This document shows positions 8,251 to 17,067 of a DNA stretch of 64,000 nt, piece by piece. The notes beneath the pieces are model-generated. The model made no database searches. It had not been told where the DNA came from and saw only the letters and a list, made by a program, of their open reading frames with translations. The first letter of the stretch is position 1, and each line of letters begins with the position of its first letter. Source of the DNA: Streptomyces sp. A1136 (GTDB taxonomy: Bacteria; Actinomycetota; Actinomycetes; Streptomycetales; Streptomycetaceae); contig NZ_SSBJ01000029.1 in NCBI RefSeq assembly GCF_004795055.1, forward strand, positions 32,887 to 96,886. Direction: 5' to 3'. The position numbers and the translations under genes were made by a program.

Positions 8251-9341
8251 CCTTCGGCGACTGGGCCGGCCGGGCCTTGACCGCCGTCACCGACCGGGTG
8301 ACGGTGACCGAGGCCGAAGTGGGCACACGCTTTCCGCTGTACGCCGAGCCTGCCGACGGGCGGTGGAAGACGACCGGCCGCGGCTCGTGGACCGGCGGCT
8401 TCTGGGCCGGGCTGCTGTGGCTGCGAGCCCGCTACACCGGGGATGAGGCACATCGGCGGGCTGCCGCGGAATGCACGAGCCGTCTTGCGCCGTGGGCGGA
8501 AGCCGACACCGCGACGCGGGGACTGATTTTCTGGTACGCGACGGCTCCGGCCCTGGACACGGCCGAAGCCGATGCGCTGCGGGCGGAGGCGGCCCGGGCC
8601 TGCCTGGACTCCTTCGATCCCGAGGCAGGCATCGTGCCCTGGGGTGCGGCGCTCGGCGGACCCCGGCTCCTGGCCCGCGCGGACGCCGTACCGGGGCTGG
8701 TGCCCCTCCTGGCCGTGGCCGGTGACGAAGGGCCGGCAGTGGCGGCGGCACATCTGCACCGGCACCTCGACCTCTGCCTCGGCGCGGAGGGGGCGGGGAG
8801 CGGCAGCCGGCCGCGGCCCGCATGGCAGTTCGACGCGGCAACGGGGTGGCACCCCTGCGAGGACCCGGCACCGGGCTGGAGCCGTGGCGAGGCGTGGCTG
8901 CTCCTGGCCGTGGCCGATGCACTGCTGCATCCCGAAATCGCCGAACATCGGCCGGAGCGGCTCGCCTTCGCCGCCGAGCAGCTACTGGTGCAGGCGCAGG
9001 CGCTGACCGGGCGGATCATCCCGCCCAACGAGGCGGCCCGGCCGCGGGGGCCGGTCGACACCTCGGCCGCGGCGATCACCGCCGTCGCCCTGCTCAAACT
9101 GTCGCGTGTGTGGGCGCCCCGAGCCGCGGTGTGTTCCTACCGGGCCGTGGCGATTCTGAGCCGGCTGGCCGAGGCCCACCTCACCGGCCCGGGCTCGAGC
9201 CGCCCCGCGGGGATGTTGCTGGACGGTTGCTACGACGCGGCCAAGGGCCTGGCGGTGCGCCACGAACTGATCTGGGGTGACTTCTTCCTGGCGCTCGGAC
9301 TGGCTGCACTCGACGACCTCGTCGACATCACCCGTGTGTAA
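8247..9341 (+). CDS. GH88-like unsaturated glucuronyl hydrolase-type protein
   Basis: 364 residues with the alpha/alpha-barrel landmarks of GH88/GH105: SWTGGFWAGLLWL near the N-terminus, GWSRGEAWLLLAVADAL (usual form GWARGQAW), DTSAAAITAVALLKLS, and the C-terminal LDGCYD...ELIWGDFFLALGL. The family removes unsaturated uronic acid from oligosaccharides left by polysaccharide lyases. The segment that usually reads HDLGF with the first catalytic Asp appears as TRGLIFWY, so that residue may be missing; the second acidic site may be the DAVPGLVPLL segment. Coupled to the MFS gene by ATGA and overlapping the convergent dehydrogenase by 14 bp. No signal peptide, so cytosolic. Confidence 0.8.
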   Translation: MTFGDWAGRALTAVTDRVTVTEAEVGTRFPLYAEPADGRWKTTGRGSWTGGFWAGLLWLRARYTGDEAHRRAAAECTSRLAPWAEADTATRGLIFWYATAPALDTAEADALRAEAARACLDSFDPEAGIVPWGAALGGPRLLARADAVPGLVPLLAVAGDEGPAVAAAHLHRHLDLCLGAEGAGSGSRPRPAWQFDAATGWHPCEDPAPGWSRGEAWLLLAVADALLHPEIAEHRPERLAFAAEQLLVQAQALTGRIIPPNEAARPRGPVDTSAAAITAVALLKLSRVWAPRAAVCSYRAVAILSRLAEAHLTGPGSSRPAGMLLDGCYDAAKGLAVRHELIWGDFFLALGLAALDDLVDITRV

Positions 9342-10551
9342 CGGACGGCTGCCCTTGGCCGTAGTCGCGCAGCACCCGGCGGGCCACCGAGGTGATGTGC
9401 AGCTCGTCCGGGCCGTCGAGGATGCGGGCCGCACGTCCGCCGCGGAACAGGGACGGCAGCGGGGTGTCGGGGCCGAGGCCGGCGGCGCCGTGGACCTGGA
9501 TGGCGGAGTCGGTGACCTGCTGGAGCATGCGGGCGGCGGCTACCTTGGCCAGCCCCACTTCGATGCGGGCGTCCTGTCCGGCCGCGAGCAACGCCACCGC
9601 CTCGTGGACCAGGGGGCGGGTGGTGCGCAGCGCGAGGAGGGCGTCGAAGACGTGCTGCTGAATGAGCTGGTGGTCGGCGAGTGGGCCGCGTGATCCGCTG
9701 CGAGTGGCGGCGCGTTCGCACATGAGGTCGAAGGCGCGCTGGGCTTGGCCGAGCCACCGCAGGCACCGCAACGTCCGCCCGAGTGCGAGGCGTTCGCCCG
9801 CGATGGCCAGGGCGTCGCCGCCCGCGCCGAGCAGGTGGTCGGCGGGCACGAGCACCCGGTCGAGTTCGATCTCGTACTGGCCGGCCGCCCCGAGTACGGG
9901 GAGTTCCCGTACGACGCGGAATCCGGGCGCGCCGGTCGGTATGAGCAGCAGTGAGAGCCCCTCCCGATCGCCTGCGGTCCCACTGGTACGGGCCATGACG
10001 GTGACGAGGTCGGCGCCCGCGGCGCCGGAGGTGAACCACTTGCGGCCGCTGACGCACCAACTGCCATCAGGCTGGGCCTCGGCCCGGGTACCCGTGAGGA
10101 GCGGGTCAGTGCCAGGTACGTCCGGTTCGGTCATGGCGTAGCAGGTACGGATTTCGCCTGCGACCAGCTGCTTCAGGTGCGCCTCGCGCACCCGGGTGCT
10201 GCCGTGGCGGTTCAGCATGGTGACATCGAGCAGCGGGGCGGAGCCCAGTGCGGCGGGCCCGTGATCGCTGGCGCCCTCGGCCTCGGCGAGTGCCGCGTAC
10301 TCAAGGAAGGTCAGGCCGCCGCCGCCAAGGTCCGCAGGGAGGGGAAGGGCCCACAGCCCGGCGGCACGCGCCTCGGCCCGCAACTTGGCCAGGGCGGCGG
10401 ACGCCTCTGCTCCGCCCACGTCCAGCACCGCCTCGTACGGGATCACCTCGGTACGCACGAAGTGGTCGACCTTCTCTCGCAACTCGGCGACTCGCGAGCC
10501 GGGTTGAGTCCGTCCGTCGTACGTGGCGTACGTGGTGCCTGAATCCGTCAC
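9328..10551 (-). CDS. Acyl-CoA dehydrogenase
   Basis: 407 residues from GTG 10551, chosen because AGGAGG sits 6 nt upstream inside an earlier in-frame ATG. Typical FAD-dependent layout: helical N-domain, beta-domain with YAMTEPDVPGTDP and WCVSGRKWFTSGA, then a C-terminal helical domain with IQVHGAAGLGPDTPL and RILDGPDELH. The last motif is the ACAD10/11-like form in place of YEGT. The enzyme introduces a 2,3-double bond in an acyl-CoA. Divergent from the CoA transferase and acyl-CoA ligase genes, with which it plausibly forms an acid-degradation or modification module. Confidence 0.92.
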   Translation of the reverse strand: MTDSGTTYATYDGRTQPGSRVAELREKVDHFVRTEVIPYEAVLDVGGAEASAALAKLRAEARAAGLWALPLPADLGGGGLTFLEYAALAEAEGASDHGPAALGSAPLLDVTMLNRHGSTRVREAHLKQLVAGEIRTCYAMTEPDVPGTDPLLTGTRAEAQPDGSWCVSGRKWFTSGAAGADLVTVMARTSGTAGDREGLSLLLIPTGAPGFRVVRELPVLGAAGQYEIELDRVLVPADHLLGAGGDALAIAGERLALGRTLRCLRWLGQAQRAFDLMCERAATRSGSRGPLADHQLIQQHVFDALLALRTTRPLVHEAVALLAAGQDARIEVGLAKVAAARMLQQVTDSAIQVHGAAGLGPDTPLPSLFRGGRAARILDGPDELHITSVARRVLRDYGQGQPSVTHG

Positions 10552-10694
10552 TGCGTTCCTCCTCATCCCCGGGAACCCATGGGAACTGTTGTCCGACTCT
10601 CTGTCCGAGGAACTGGTCGGGTGTGCACCCCCGCGAGTTCCCGCGTTCCGTTCGACCTGGGCGACGGCCACCGCCGCGCCGGGAGAGGAGAGGC

Positions 10695-12479
10695 ATGGCG
10701 TCCCCCGCAACCACGCAGACGGTCCGGCCGCTCGACACACTGCGCTTCGATACCTCGGGGCCACCGGAGGTCACCGATGTCGTCGCCGAACACCTGCGGC
10801 TGCTCGGCGCGCGATCCGACGAGCTTGCCGACGGAAGCTCTTCGGGCCGCATCACGCTCTCCGGAGGCGGCTTCGAGCCCGGTCACGCGGCCGCCGCCTG
10901 GGGGAGCCCGGGGAGCGGGCTCGTCGACGAGGCGACCGTGCAGGCCGCGACCGGCATGATGGCGGTCCACGGCCGACGTGACGGCAGCCCGCGAGGCCTG
11001 GCCGCCGATTACGCGGCGACGGCCACCGCCGTCCTGACCGTCCAAGGACTGCTCGCCGGACTGGTCGGCCAGGCCCGCGGAGCAGCGCCCTCCCACGTGA
11101 CCGTGCGCGCCGACCGGGCCGGACTGCTCGCCGTCTCCCAGTACCTCGCCGCCGCCGGGGCCGACGAGGCCGAAGCGGTCGAACTCGCCCCAGGAGGACC
11201 GCCCTTCACCTCGGCCGAAGGCGTGCTGTTCGAGCTGGAGTCCCTCGACGCGGGAGCCTGGGCCGCGTTCTGGCGAGCCCTGGACGCCCCGGCCGACGTG
11301 ATACGCGCCGGGTGGCAGCCGTTCCAGTTCCGCTACGCCACCGCCTGCGCCGCCATCCCCCAGGCCCTCCACACCGTGACCCGGTCGCACCCCCTGCCGC
11401 GGATCCGGCAGGCCGCCGTGCTTTCGGGCGCCGAGATCTGCGTGTTGCGCACACTGGCCGAACGTGTCCTGGAGACAGACGGCGGCGCGCCCTGGTCGTT
11501 GCAGCCGCTGACCGGTGGCCTCGCCTCCGCGAGCCCCCGTACGGCAGTCGTCCCTTCTCCCGGACGACCGCTGGCCGGGCTGACGGTGCTGGAGGCGGGC
11601 CGCCGCATCCAGGCACCCCTCGCCGCGCACCTGCTCGGCCTGCTGGGCGCCGAGATCATCCGGATCGAGCCGCCGGGCGGCGACCCCCTGCGGGGCATGC
11701 CACCCGCCTGCTCCGGCATCTCCGCCCGATGGCTCGCCCTCAATCGGGGCAAGAAGGCCGTCGAGATAGACATCAAGGCCGCGGCCGACCGCCGCCGACT
11801 GCGGGAGATGGCCGCGGAGGCCGATGTCTTCCTGCACAACTGGGCACCGGGCAAGGCCGCCGAGCTCGGCCTCGACGCCGACGACCTCGCCTCCGCCAAT
11901 CCCGGCCTGGTCTACGCCTACACGAGCGGCTGGGCCGACCGGCTCCAGGACGCCCCCATGGGCACCGACTTCATGGTGCAGGCCCGCACGGGGGTGGGCG
12001 AGGCCGTACGTCCCCATGGCGAAGCCCCGGCCCCCTCGCTGATGACCCTGCTCGACGTACTGGGCGGTCTGCACGGCGCCGAAGCCGTGCTGGCGGGGCT
12101 GCTGCTACGGGAACGCACCGGCCGCGGGGTACGGGTGGACTCCTCGCTCCTCGGCGCCGCCGACACCCTGACCGGCCCCGCCCTGCGCCGGGTGGCGCGC
12201 GGGGAGGACCCCAGACGGCCGGCCGGCTTCCGGCACCCGCTGCCGACAGCCGACGGCTGGATCGCCCCGGCCGACGCGAGCGCCGGGGCGGCGGCCGCGT
12301 ACGACCTGCGCGACCTCTCCACCAGCGATGCCCTGGCGCAACTGAGTGCTCACGGCGTCGCCGCCACCGCCGTCACCACCCACCTCTCCGACCTGCACCA
12401 CGACGCGCGCTTCGCCGGTTCGATCGGCCGTGACGCGCACGGTGCCCCCGCCGTTCCCGACCCCTGGAGCTTCGCGTGA
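10695..12479 (+). CDS. CaiB/BaiF-type (family III) CoA transferase, two-lobed
   Basis: 594 residues, longer than the usual 400. A canonical family III domain begins near residue 295 (PLAGLTVLEAGRRIQAPLAA, then LLGAEIIRIEPPGGDPLRG, NRGKKAVEIDIK, LDVLGGLHGAEAVLAGLL and the RGVRVDSSLLGAA end). The N-terminal 290 residues look like a second, degenerate lobe of the same family (GLAADYAATATAVLTVQGLLAGLVG). The enzyme moves CoA between carboxylic acids. ATG 10695 follows GGAGAGGAG. Its stop overlaps the next gene by GTGA, so they are coupled. Confidence 0.9.
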   Translation: MASPATTQTVRPLDTLRFDTSGPPEVTDVVAEHLRLLGARSDELADGSSSGRITLSGGGFEPGHAAAAWGSPGSGLVDEATVQAATGMMAVHGRRDGSPRGLAADYAATATAVLTVQGLLAGLVGQARGAAPSHVTVRADRAGLLAVSQYLAAAGADEAEAVELAPGGPPFTSAEGVLFELESLDAGAWAAFWRALDAPADVIRAGWQPFQFRYATACAAIPQALHTVTRSHPLPRIRQAAVLSGAEICVLRTLAERVLETDGGAPWSLQPLTGGLASASPRTAVVPSPGRPLAGLTVLEAGRRIQAPLAAHLLGLLGAEIIRIEPPGGDPLRGMPPACSGISARWLALNRGKKAVEIDIKAAADRRRLREMAAEADVFLHNWAPGKAAELGLDADDLASANPGLVYAYTSGWADRLQDAPMGTDFMVQARTGVGEAVRPHGEAPAPSLMTLLDVLGGLHGAEAVLAGLLLRERTGRGVRVDSSLLGAADTLTGPALRRVARGEDPRRPAGFRHPLPTADGWIAPADASAGAAAAYDLRDLSTSDALAQLSAHGVAATAVTTHLSDLHHDARFAGSIGRDAHGAPAVPDPWSFA

Positions 12480-14164
12480 CTGTCGAACTGCACGACCTGC
12501 TGCCCGCCGAACTCCGTCGCTCCTGGGTGGTCGACGGCACCTGCCCCGACCTCGACCTCTACAGCCTTTTCAGGGCCCGCCAGATCGCCGACCTGCACCA
12601 CACGGCCCTCCTGGATGCCAAGGGCAAACTCTGTTACACCGCCCTGGACCGCAAGGTGCGATGTCTGGCCACCGGCCTCAGAAACCTCGGCATACGCGAG
12701 GGCGACGTGGTCGGCGTGCAACTCCCCAACAACCGGGGCGCCGTCATCGCCGACCTGGCCCTGGCCGCGCTCGGCGCGGTGGCCCTCCCCTTCCCCGTCG
12801 GCCGCGGCACCCTTGAGGCCGAGTGCCTGCTCCGCAGGGCCGAGGCCGTCGCCGTCATCGCCGCGATCACACACCGCGACTTCCACCACGCCGCCGACCT
12901 GCACACGCTCTCGCGGGCTTTGCCCGCCCTCCGCCACGTCGTCGCGGTGGGCCCCGGCACCGCTCCCGAGGGCACGACGTCGTGGTCGGACCTCATGCGC
13001 TGCGACCCGGCCGGCTTCGTCCCCGCCCGCCCGGATCCCGACAGCGCGGCCCGAATCCTGGTCTCCTCGGGTTCCGAAGCCGAGCCGAAGATGATCGCTT
13101 ACTCGCACAACGCACTGGCCGGCGGGCGCGGGAACTTCCTCGCCTCCCTGATCCCCGACGGGACCCCGCCACGCTGCCTCTTCCTCGTACCGCTGGCTTC
13201 TGCCTTCGGGTCCAACGGCACCGCCGTCACCCTCGCCCGGCACGGCGGCACCCTGGTCCTGCTCGACCACTTCTCACCCGATGCCGCCATCGCGGCGATG
13301 CGCGAGTACGAACCGACCCACGTCCTCGGCGTGCCCACCATGGTCCGCATGATGCTCGAACGCCTCGACGCGACGGGCGAGCGGTTGCCGGCTCCCACCG
13401 CGCTGGTCCTGGGTGGTGCCCCGCTCGACGAGACCACCGCTGCCGCCGCGGCGAAGGCGTTCGGCTGCCCGGTGGTCAACCTCTACGGCTCCGCCGACGG
13501 CGTCAACTGCCACACGGGGCTGGCGAACACCGTGCCTCCGACCGACGCCTCGGGCGTCGTCGCGGGCCACCCCGACCCCCGGGTCGCCGAGATCCGCATC
13601 GCCGACCCCGAGACCCATGCACCGCTCCCCGACGGCGCCATTGGCGAGATCATCTCGCGGGGGCCCATGACGCCCCTGTGCTATGTGGGCGCCCCCGACC
13701 TGAACACCCGCTACCGCACCCCCGACGGCTGGGTCCGCACCGGCGACCTCGGCTACCTCGACGCCGACAGCGTCCTGCACGTCGTCGGACGCCTGAAGGA
13801 CATCGTGATCCGAGGGGGCGCCAACATCAGCCCTGCCGAGGTCGAACGGGAACTCCGTTCCCACCAGCAGGTCCGGGATGTCGTCTGCATCGGTGTTCCC
13901 GATCCGCTGATGGGTGAGCGGCTGGCGGCCTGCGTGGTGACGCGGGGCCCGCTGGCCCCGACGCTGCACTCACTCGGGGAGCACCTGACCGAGCGGGGGC
14001 TGGAACGGCGCAAGCACCCCGAGCGGCTCCTCGTGGTGGCGGAGATTCCCCTGACGGCGGCGGGCAAGCCGGATCGGGCGGCTCTGCGGGAACGCCTCAC
14101 GCAGAGCCTGCCGCAGGCACGACACGGCCTGCCCGAGACGGCACCCCTCGCCCAGGCCGGATGA
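12476..14164 (+). CDS. AMP-forming acyl-CoA synthetase-like ligase
   Basis: 562 residues, GTG start overlapping the preceding stop. Adenylate-forming motifs in order: P-loop as SSGSEAEPKMIAYSH (normally TSGTTGxPKGV; only the lysine region is standard), LYGSADG, DGWVRTGDLGYLD, GRLKDIVIRGGANISPAEVE, and the C-terminal lysine in PLTAAGKPDR. The enzyme activates a carboxylic acid as acyl-AMP and then transfers it to CoA. The unusual P-loop may reflect altered nucleotide handling. Terminator follows directly. Substrate unknown; cyclic or branched acids are typical for such clusters. Confidence 0.9.
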   Translation: MTVELHDLLPAELRRSWVVDGTCPDLDLYSLFRARQIADLHHTALLDAKGKLCYTALDRKVRCLATGLRNLGIREGDVVGVQLPNNRGAVIADLALAALGAVALPFPVGRGTLEAECLLRRAEAVAVIAAITHRDFHHAADLHTLSRALPALRHVVAVGPGTAPEGTTSWSDLMRCDPAGFVPARPDPDSAARILVSSGSEAEPKMIAYSHNALAGGRGNFLASLIPDGTPPRCLFLVPLASAFGSNGTAVTLARHGGTLVLLDHFSPDAAIAAMREYEPTHVLGVPTMVRMMLERLDATGERLPAPTALVLGGAPLDETTAAAAAKAFGCPVVNLYGSADGVNCHTGLANTVPPTDASGVVAGHPDPRVAEIRIADPETHAPLPDGAIGEIISRGPMTPLCYVGAPDLNTRYRTPDGWVRTGDLGYLDADSVLHVVGRLKDIVIRGGANISPAEVERELRSHQQVRDVVCIGVPDPLMGERLAACVVTRGPLAPTLHSLGEHLTERGLERRKHPERLLVVAEIPLTAAGKPDRAALRERLTQSLPQARHGLPETAPLAQAG

Positions 14165-14167
14165 CCG

Positions 14168-14204
14168 GTGGGCCCGGCAGCCGCGGGAGGGCTGCCGGGC
14201 CCAC
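14168..14204 (+). terminator. Strong intrinsic terminator of the acid/CoA operon
   Basis: Perfect 15-bp stem (14168-14182 with 14190-14204, arm gtgggcccggcagcc) and a 7-nt loop, 4 nt after the ligase stop. No U-tract, as is usual in Streptomyces. Confidence 0.85.
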
Positions 14205-14239
14205 CTGGGGAGAGCACGCGCCGGTACCCTCCCCGTCGG

Positions 14240-14544
14240 TCAGCCCGCCGAGCCACGTCGTACCAGGTCGACGGCCACGTCCACGACGATGAAGCAGGCC
14301 AGGGTGGCCCCCAGAACCGGCAGGGCCCAGCCGAGTGCGGGCACACCGGGACACCGACGACGATCACCGACAACGGCAGCCGTCGCCAGGTACCGCGGAC
14401 GGCGCCTTGCCGAAGGCCCTTGCGGTCCTCACGAGTGGGGCGGCGCAGCCACCACACCCGATGGCCCCACAACGTGACGAGGATCAGGCCGACGGCGACA
14501 GACGGCCGGCGCGGTCGGTCGACGACGCCGAACAGCATGCACAT
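14240..14544 (-). pseudogene. Frameshifted small membrane protein
   Basis: Read on the minus strand from ATG 14544, a hydrophobic segment SVAVGLILVTLWGHRVWW and a basic linker are followed by LPLSVIVVGV; the frame then breaks near 14335. In the neighbouring frame it continues as ALPVLGATLACFIVVDVAVD and ends RRGSAG at the stop 14240. One single-base change would restore one protein of about 100 residues with three membrane helices. Function unknown; either recent decay or a base-call error. Confidence 0.4.
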
Positions 14545-14624
14545 CTCGCCCTGCACATTGAGCTTGCTCAGTTCGGCCAGGAGCGGGTAGTCGTCCCACC
14601 GGCGGTGCGAGGTGACCTCGCCCT

Positions 14625-14663
14625 TGGCCTGTCCACGGCGACTTCGTCGCAGTGGACAGGCCA
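14625..14663. repeat. Long near-perfect hairpin
   Basis: Outer arms tggcctgtccac (14625-14636) and its exact complement (14652-14663) enclose inner arms gcgac (14638-14642) and gtcgc (14646-14650) with loop ttc. Only one unpaired base lies on each side. It is about 80 bp upstream of the frameshifted membrane gene on the minus strand. It could be a terminator or a mobile-element end. Confidence 0.5.
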
Positions 14664-15350
14664 CCCGTTGTCGCTCTGCGCCCCGAACGGGCGCTGGGGG
14701 CATCGGCGGGCGGGGTCAGCGTGACGGTGCCGCCGAGCCGGGCGTCACGGGCCACCGCGAGCGCTGCGACTGAGTCGGCCGGATCCGCCTTCGGGGACTC
14801 CTCTGCCGTGCGGTGTCGGAGTGCCCGGGTGTTGGTCACTGCCTTCCTCGGCCGTCGGCCGCGCACAGGGCGAGAGCGGGTGGAGTTGAGGAAGAACAGA
14901 CCGAGCGGGAGTCACCCCCGGTCGCGGCATGCCGGCCGCGGGTGAGGCGCACACCGCGCGCCGCACGGTCGGGCAGGAGCACGCCCCGGGCGGACTTCGC
15001 CCGTTGCCCCGGCTGCGGCCGACCCGGAGGACGAGACCGCCCGGACTGTCGAACCGGCGTGGTGACGTCGAAACGGCGTCGGCGGGCCCCGAAGAGGACG
15101 GTGCACAGTGCGGTCAGGGCCGCGGAGCCCAGTCCCAGCCCGGGAGCGCCCGGGAGCGCCCGGGAGTCGGCCGCCGGCCGAGGTATGGTTCGCGGAGCCC
15201 AGGAGCAGGCACGCGGAAGCGCCGATCAGACCGGCCCGGGCCCGCCTCGGTCAACGTCCCAGTCCGCACGGGCACAACTCATATGTGGAAGGCGGGGATG
15301 CGTGGCCCGGGTGAGCCGAAACCCAGGAGGATGTTCGGAGTGTAAAGGGG
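14664..15350. other. 690 bp without a supportable gene
   Basis: Open frames exist in all directions because of the GC content, but none has a family-like pattern. It contains three consecutive direct copies of gcccgggagc-like 10-mers near 15142-15173. I see no promoter or RNA gene that can be defended. Confidence 0.5.
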
Positions 15351-15385
15351 CATCCCGGGACGGTTTGGGCGGCCGCCCCGGGATG
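15351..15385 (-). terminator. Hairpin after metal ABC operon
   Basis: Arms catcccggg (15351-15359) and cccgggatg (15377-15385) with a 17-nt loop, 25 nt beyond the stop of the minus-strand binding-protein gene. A plausible terminator for the three-gene operon. Confidence 0.5.
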
Positions 15386-15409
15386 TGGCGGGTAGCCGGC
15401 CCACCTGGT

Positions 15410-16234
15410 TCAGGAGCCGCCCATGGCCTTCTTCAGTTCGCCCGCCGCGGTGCGGTAGACGGGCAGCAGGTCGAGATCCTCACCCGGATAGTTGACGATC
15501 TTGACCTGCTTGGCGCCCGAGTCGGGCAGCACCGTCCCGGTCGACATGTGGGCGTTGTCCAGAACCAGGGACGGCTTCTTCGCGGAGAGCTCGGCCAACT
15601 GCGCCGGGGTCACGGCCTCCGGGCCGTAGGTGCCCACCGTGGTGGCGCCGGCGAGCTTCGCGGCCCACCCGGTGAAGACCTGGGCGACGACGGAGGGGCT
15701 CTTGCCGCCGGGCCACGCGGCCTGGAGCTCCTTGTTGAGCGTCCCGTACTCCGCGTCGAAGCCGGTCTTCCACTTCGTGGCCGCGTCCTGCGTGCCGAAG
15801 ACACCGGCCAGCTTGTCGACCTCGGCCTTGACCTTGTCGGGATCGTTGTCGAGGTTGACCTCGACCAGCTTCGCCTTGGAGCCTGCGGCCTCCTTGATCT
15901 TCGCGGCGTACGGCTCGAAAGGCGCGTACAGCACGAAGTCGGCCTTGGCGACCGCGGCGAGGTCCGAGGGTTTCGGGTCGTAGTCGGGGGCGTGGTGGAC
16001 GGACTGCGGCACGATGACCTTGATGTCCTCGGCTCCCGCGGCCTTGGCGAACGCGCCCTCCCAGGTGGTGGTCACCACCACCGCGGGTTTGTCCTTTCCG
16101 GCAGCCGCGGCGCCGGCCCTCGCGGAGCTGTCGGTCGCGGGCTTGGGGTCGGTGCTGTTTCCGCAGCCGGCGGTGAGGGCGAGTGCCGTGCTCAATGCGA
16201 GGAGGGAAGAGATACGGACGCGGGTGCGCGCCAT
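15410..16234 (-). CDS. Metal ABC transporter substrate-binding lipoprotein (ZnuA/TroA-like)
   Basis: 274 residues. Signal peptide with lipobox LTAGC (Cys 24) puts it on the outer face of the membrane. Cluster A-I features: QSVHHAPDYDPKPSDLAAV with the first His ligand and the Asp-Pro loop, a long backbone helix near the middle, and a second lobe with LDNAHMSTGTVLPDSGAKQ. It binds Zn2+ or Mn2+ and delivers it to the permease. No long His-rich loop is present. The start overlaps the permease gene by 43 nt; GGAG is 9 nt upstream of ATG 16234. Zinc is more likely than manganese only by analogy. Confidence 0.88.
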   Translation of the reverse strand: MARTRVRISSLLALSTALALTAGCGNSTDPKPATDSSARAGAAAAGKDKPAVVVTTTWEGAFAKAAGAEDIKVIVPQSVHHAPDYDPKPSDLAAVAKADFVLYAPFEPYAAKIKEAAGSKAKLVEVNLDNDPDKVKAEVDKLAGVFGTQDAATKWKTGFDAEYGTLNKELQAAWPGGKSPSVVAQVFTGWAAKLAGATTVGTYGPEAVTPAQLAELSAKKPSLVLDNAHMSTGTVLPDSGAKQVKIVNYPGEDLDLLPVYRTAAGELKKAMGGS

Positions 16235-17067
16235 GAGCTGATTCTCCGTTCGGGTATGAAGTGGACCGCGAGGACGAGAGCCCCCGCCGTCAGGACGAGT
16301 ACGGGGCCGGGCGGCCAGTCCAGCCACAGGGCCAGCAGGAACCCGGTCGCGTTGACGGTCACGCCGATGCCAACCGCCCAGAGTGTGATCGACTTCAGCG
16401 AGCTGCCCAGGCGGCGCGCGGCGAGGGCGGGCAGCAGGGTCAGGGCATCGACGAGCAGGGCCCCGGTGAGCTTGATGGCCCCGGCGACGGCGATCGCGAC
16501 GAGCACCAGCAGGCCGGCGGTCAGGGGGCGGACCAGGACGCCGGAGCACTGGGCGAGCTCGCGGTCGTAGAGGAGCAGCCCGACATCGTGCCGCCGCCAC
16601 CAGAACAGACCCGGTACGACGGCGGCCAGCACCCCGAGCACGATGAGGTCGGGTGTGCCGACGGAGAGGATCGACCCCCACAGCAGGGCGAAGGCCCCGG
16701 ACGCGTTCACTCCCGACACGGCGAGCAGCAGCAGCGCGGCGGCGATGGCGAGGCTCATCAGCAGGCCCATGGCTCCGGAGAGCCCGTCCGGCGTGCGGGC
16801 GAGCGGGGCCACGCCCGCACCGGCCAGGGCGCAGGCGACGAGCGCGCACAGCATCGGGTCGAGGCCGGTAAGCAGTCCGATCGCGATGCCGAGCAGGGCT
16901 ACGTGCATCATCGCGAAGCGAACCGGCATGATGTCGAGCCCTACGATGACCACTCCGATCACGGGCAGGCCGATAGCCGCGAGCAGCAGCGCGAGACCGG
17001 CCCGCTGGACCGGAAGCAACTGGAGCAGCGCCCCGAGGTCGGCGGTGGCGAGGTTCACCGAGGTCAC
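16192..17067 (-). CDS. Metal ABC transporter permease (ABC-3 family)
   Basis: 291 residues from GTG 17067 (GGGAGG 5 nt upstream, start overlapping the ATPase stop as GTGA). Eight or nine hydrophobic segments. The ABC-3 hallmarks are MMHVALLGIAIGLLTGLDP, LWGSILSVGTPDL and the conserved GAIKLTGALLVDALTLLPA. It forms the inner-membrane channel for divalent metal import with the neighbouring ATPase and lipoprotein. Confidence 0.9.
   Translation of the reverse strand: MTSVNLATADLGALLQLLPVQRAGLALLLAAIGLPVIGVVIVGLDIMPVRFAMMHVALLGIAIGLLTGLDPMLCALVACALAGAGVAPLARTPDGLSGAMGLLMSLAIAAALLLLAVSGVNASGAFALLWGSILSVGTPDLIVLGVLAAVVPGLFWWRRHDVGLLLYDRELAQCSGVLVRPLTAGLLVLVAIAVAGAIKLTGALLVDALTLLPALAARRLGSSLKSITLWAVGIGVTVNATGFLLALWLDWPPGPVLVLTAGALVLAVHFIPERRISSWRAPASVSLPSSH

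Noticed and set aside
6738..9341. 867-codon open frame on the plus strand covering MFS and GH88 genes
   Set aside because: Its first 500 codons are an out-of-frame Arg/Gly/Pro-rich shadow of the MFS gene; only the last 364 codons, from ATG 8247, look like a protein.
10563..12074. 503-codon antisense frame opposite the CoA transferase
   Set aside because: Typical GC-rich shadow with Gly/Arg/Gln bias; the plus strand has family motifs throughout.
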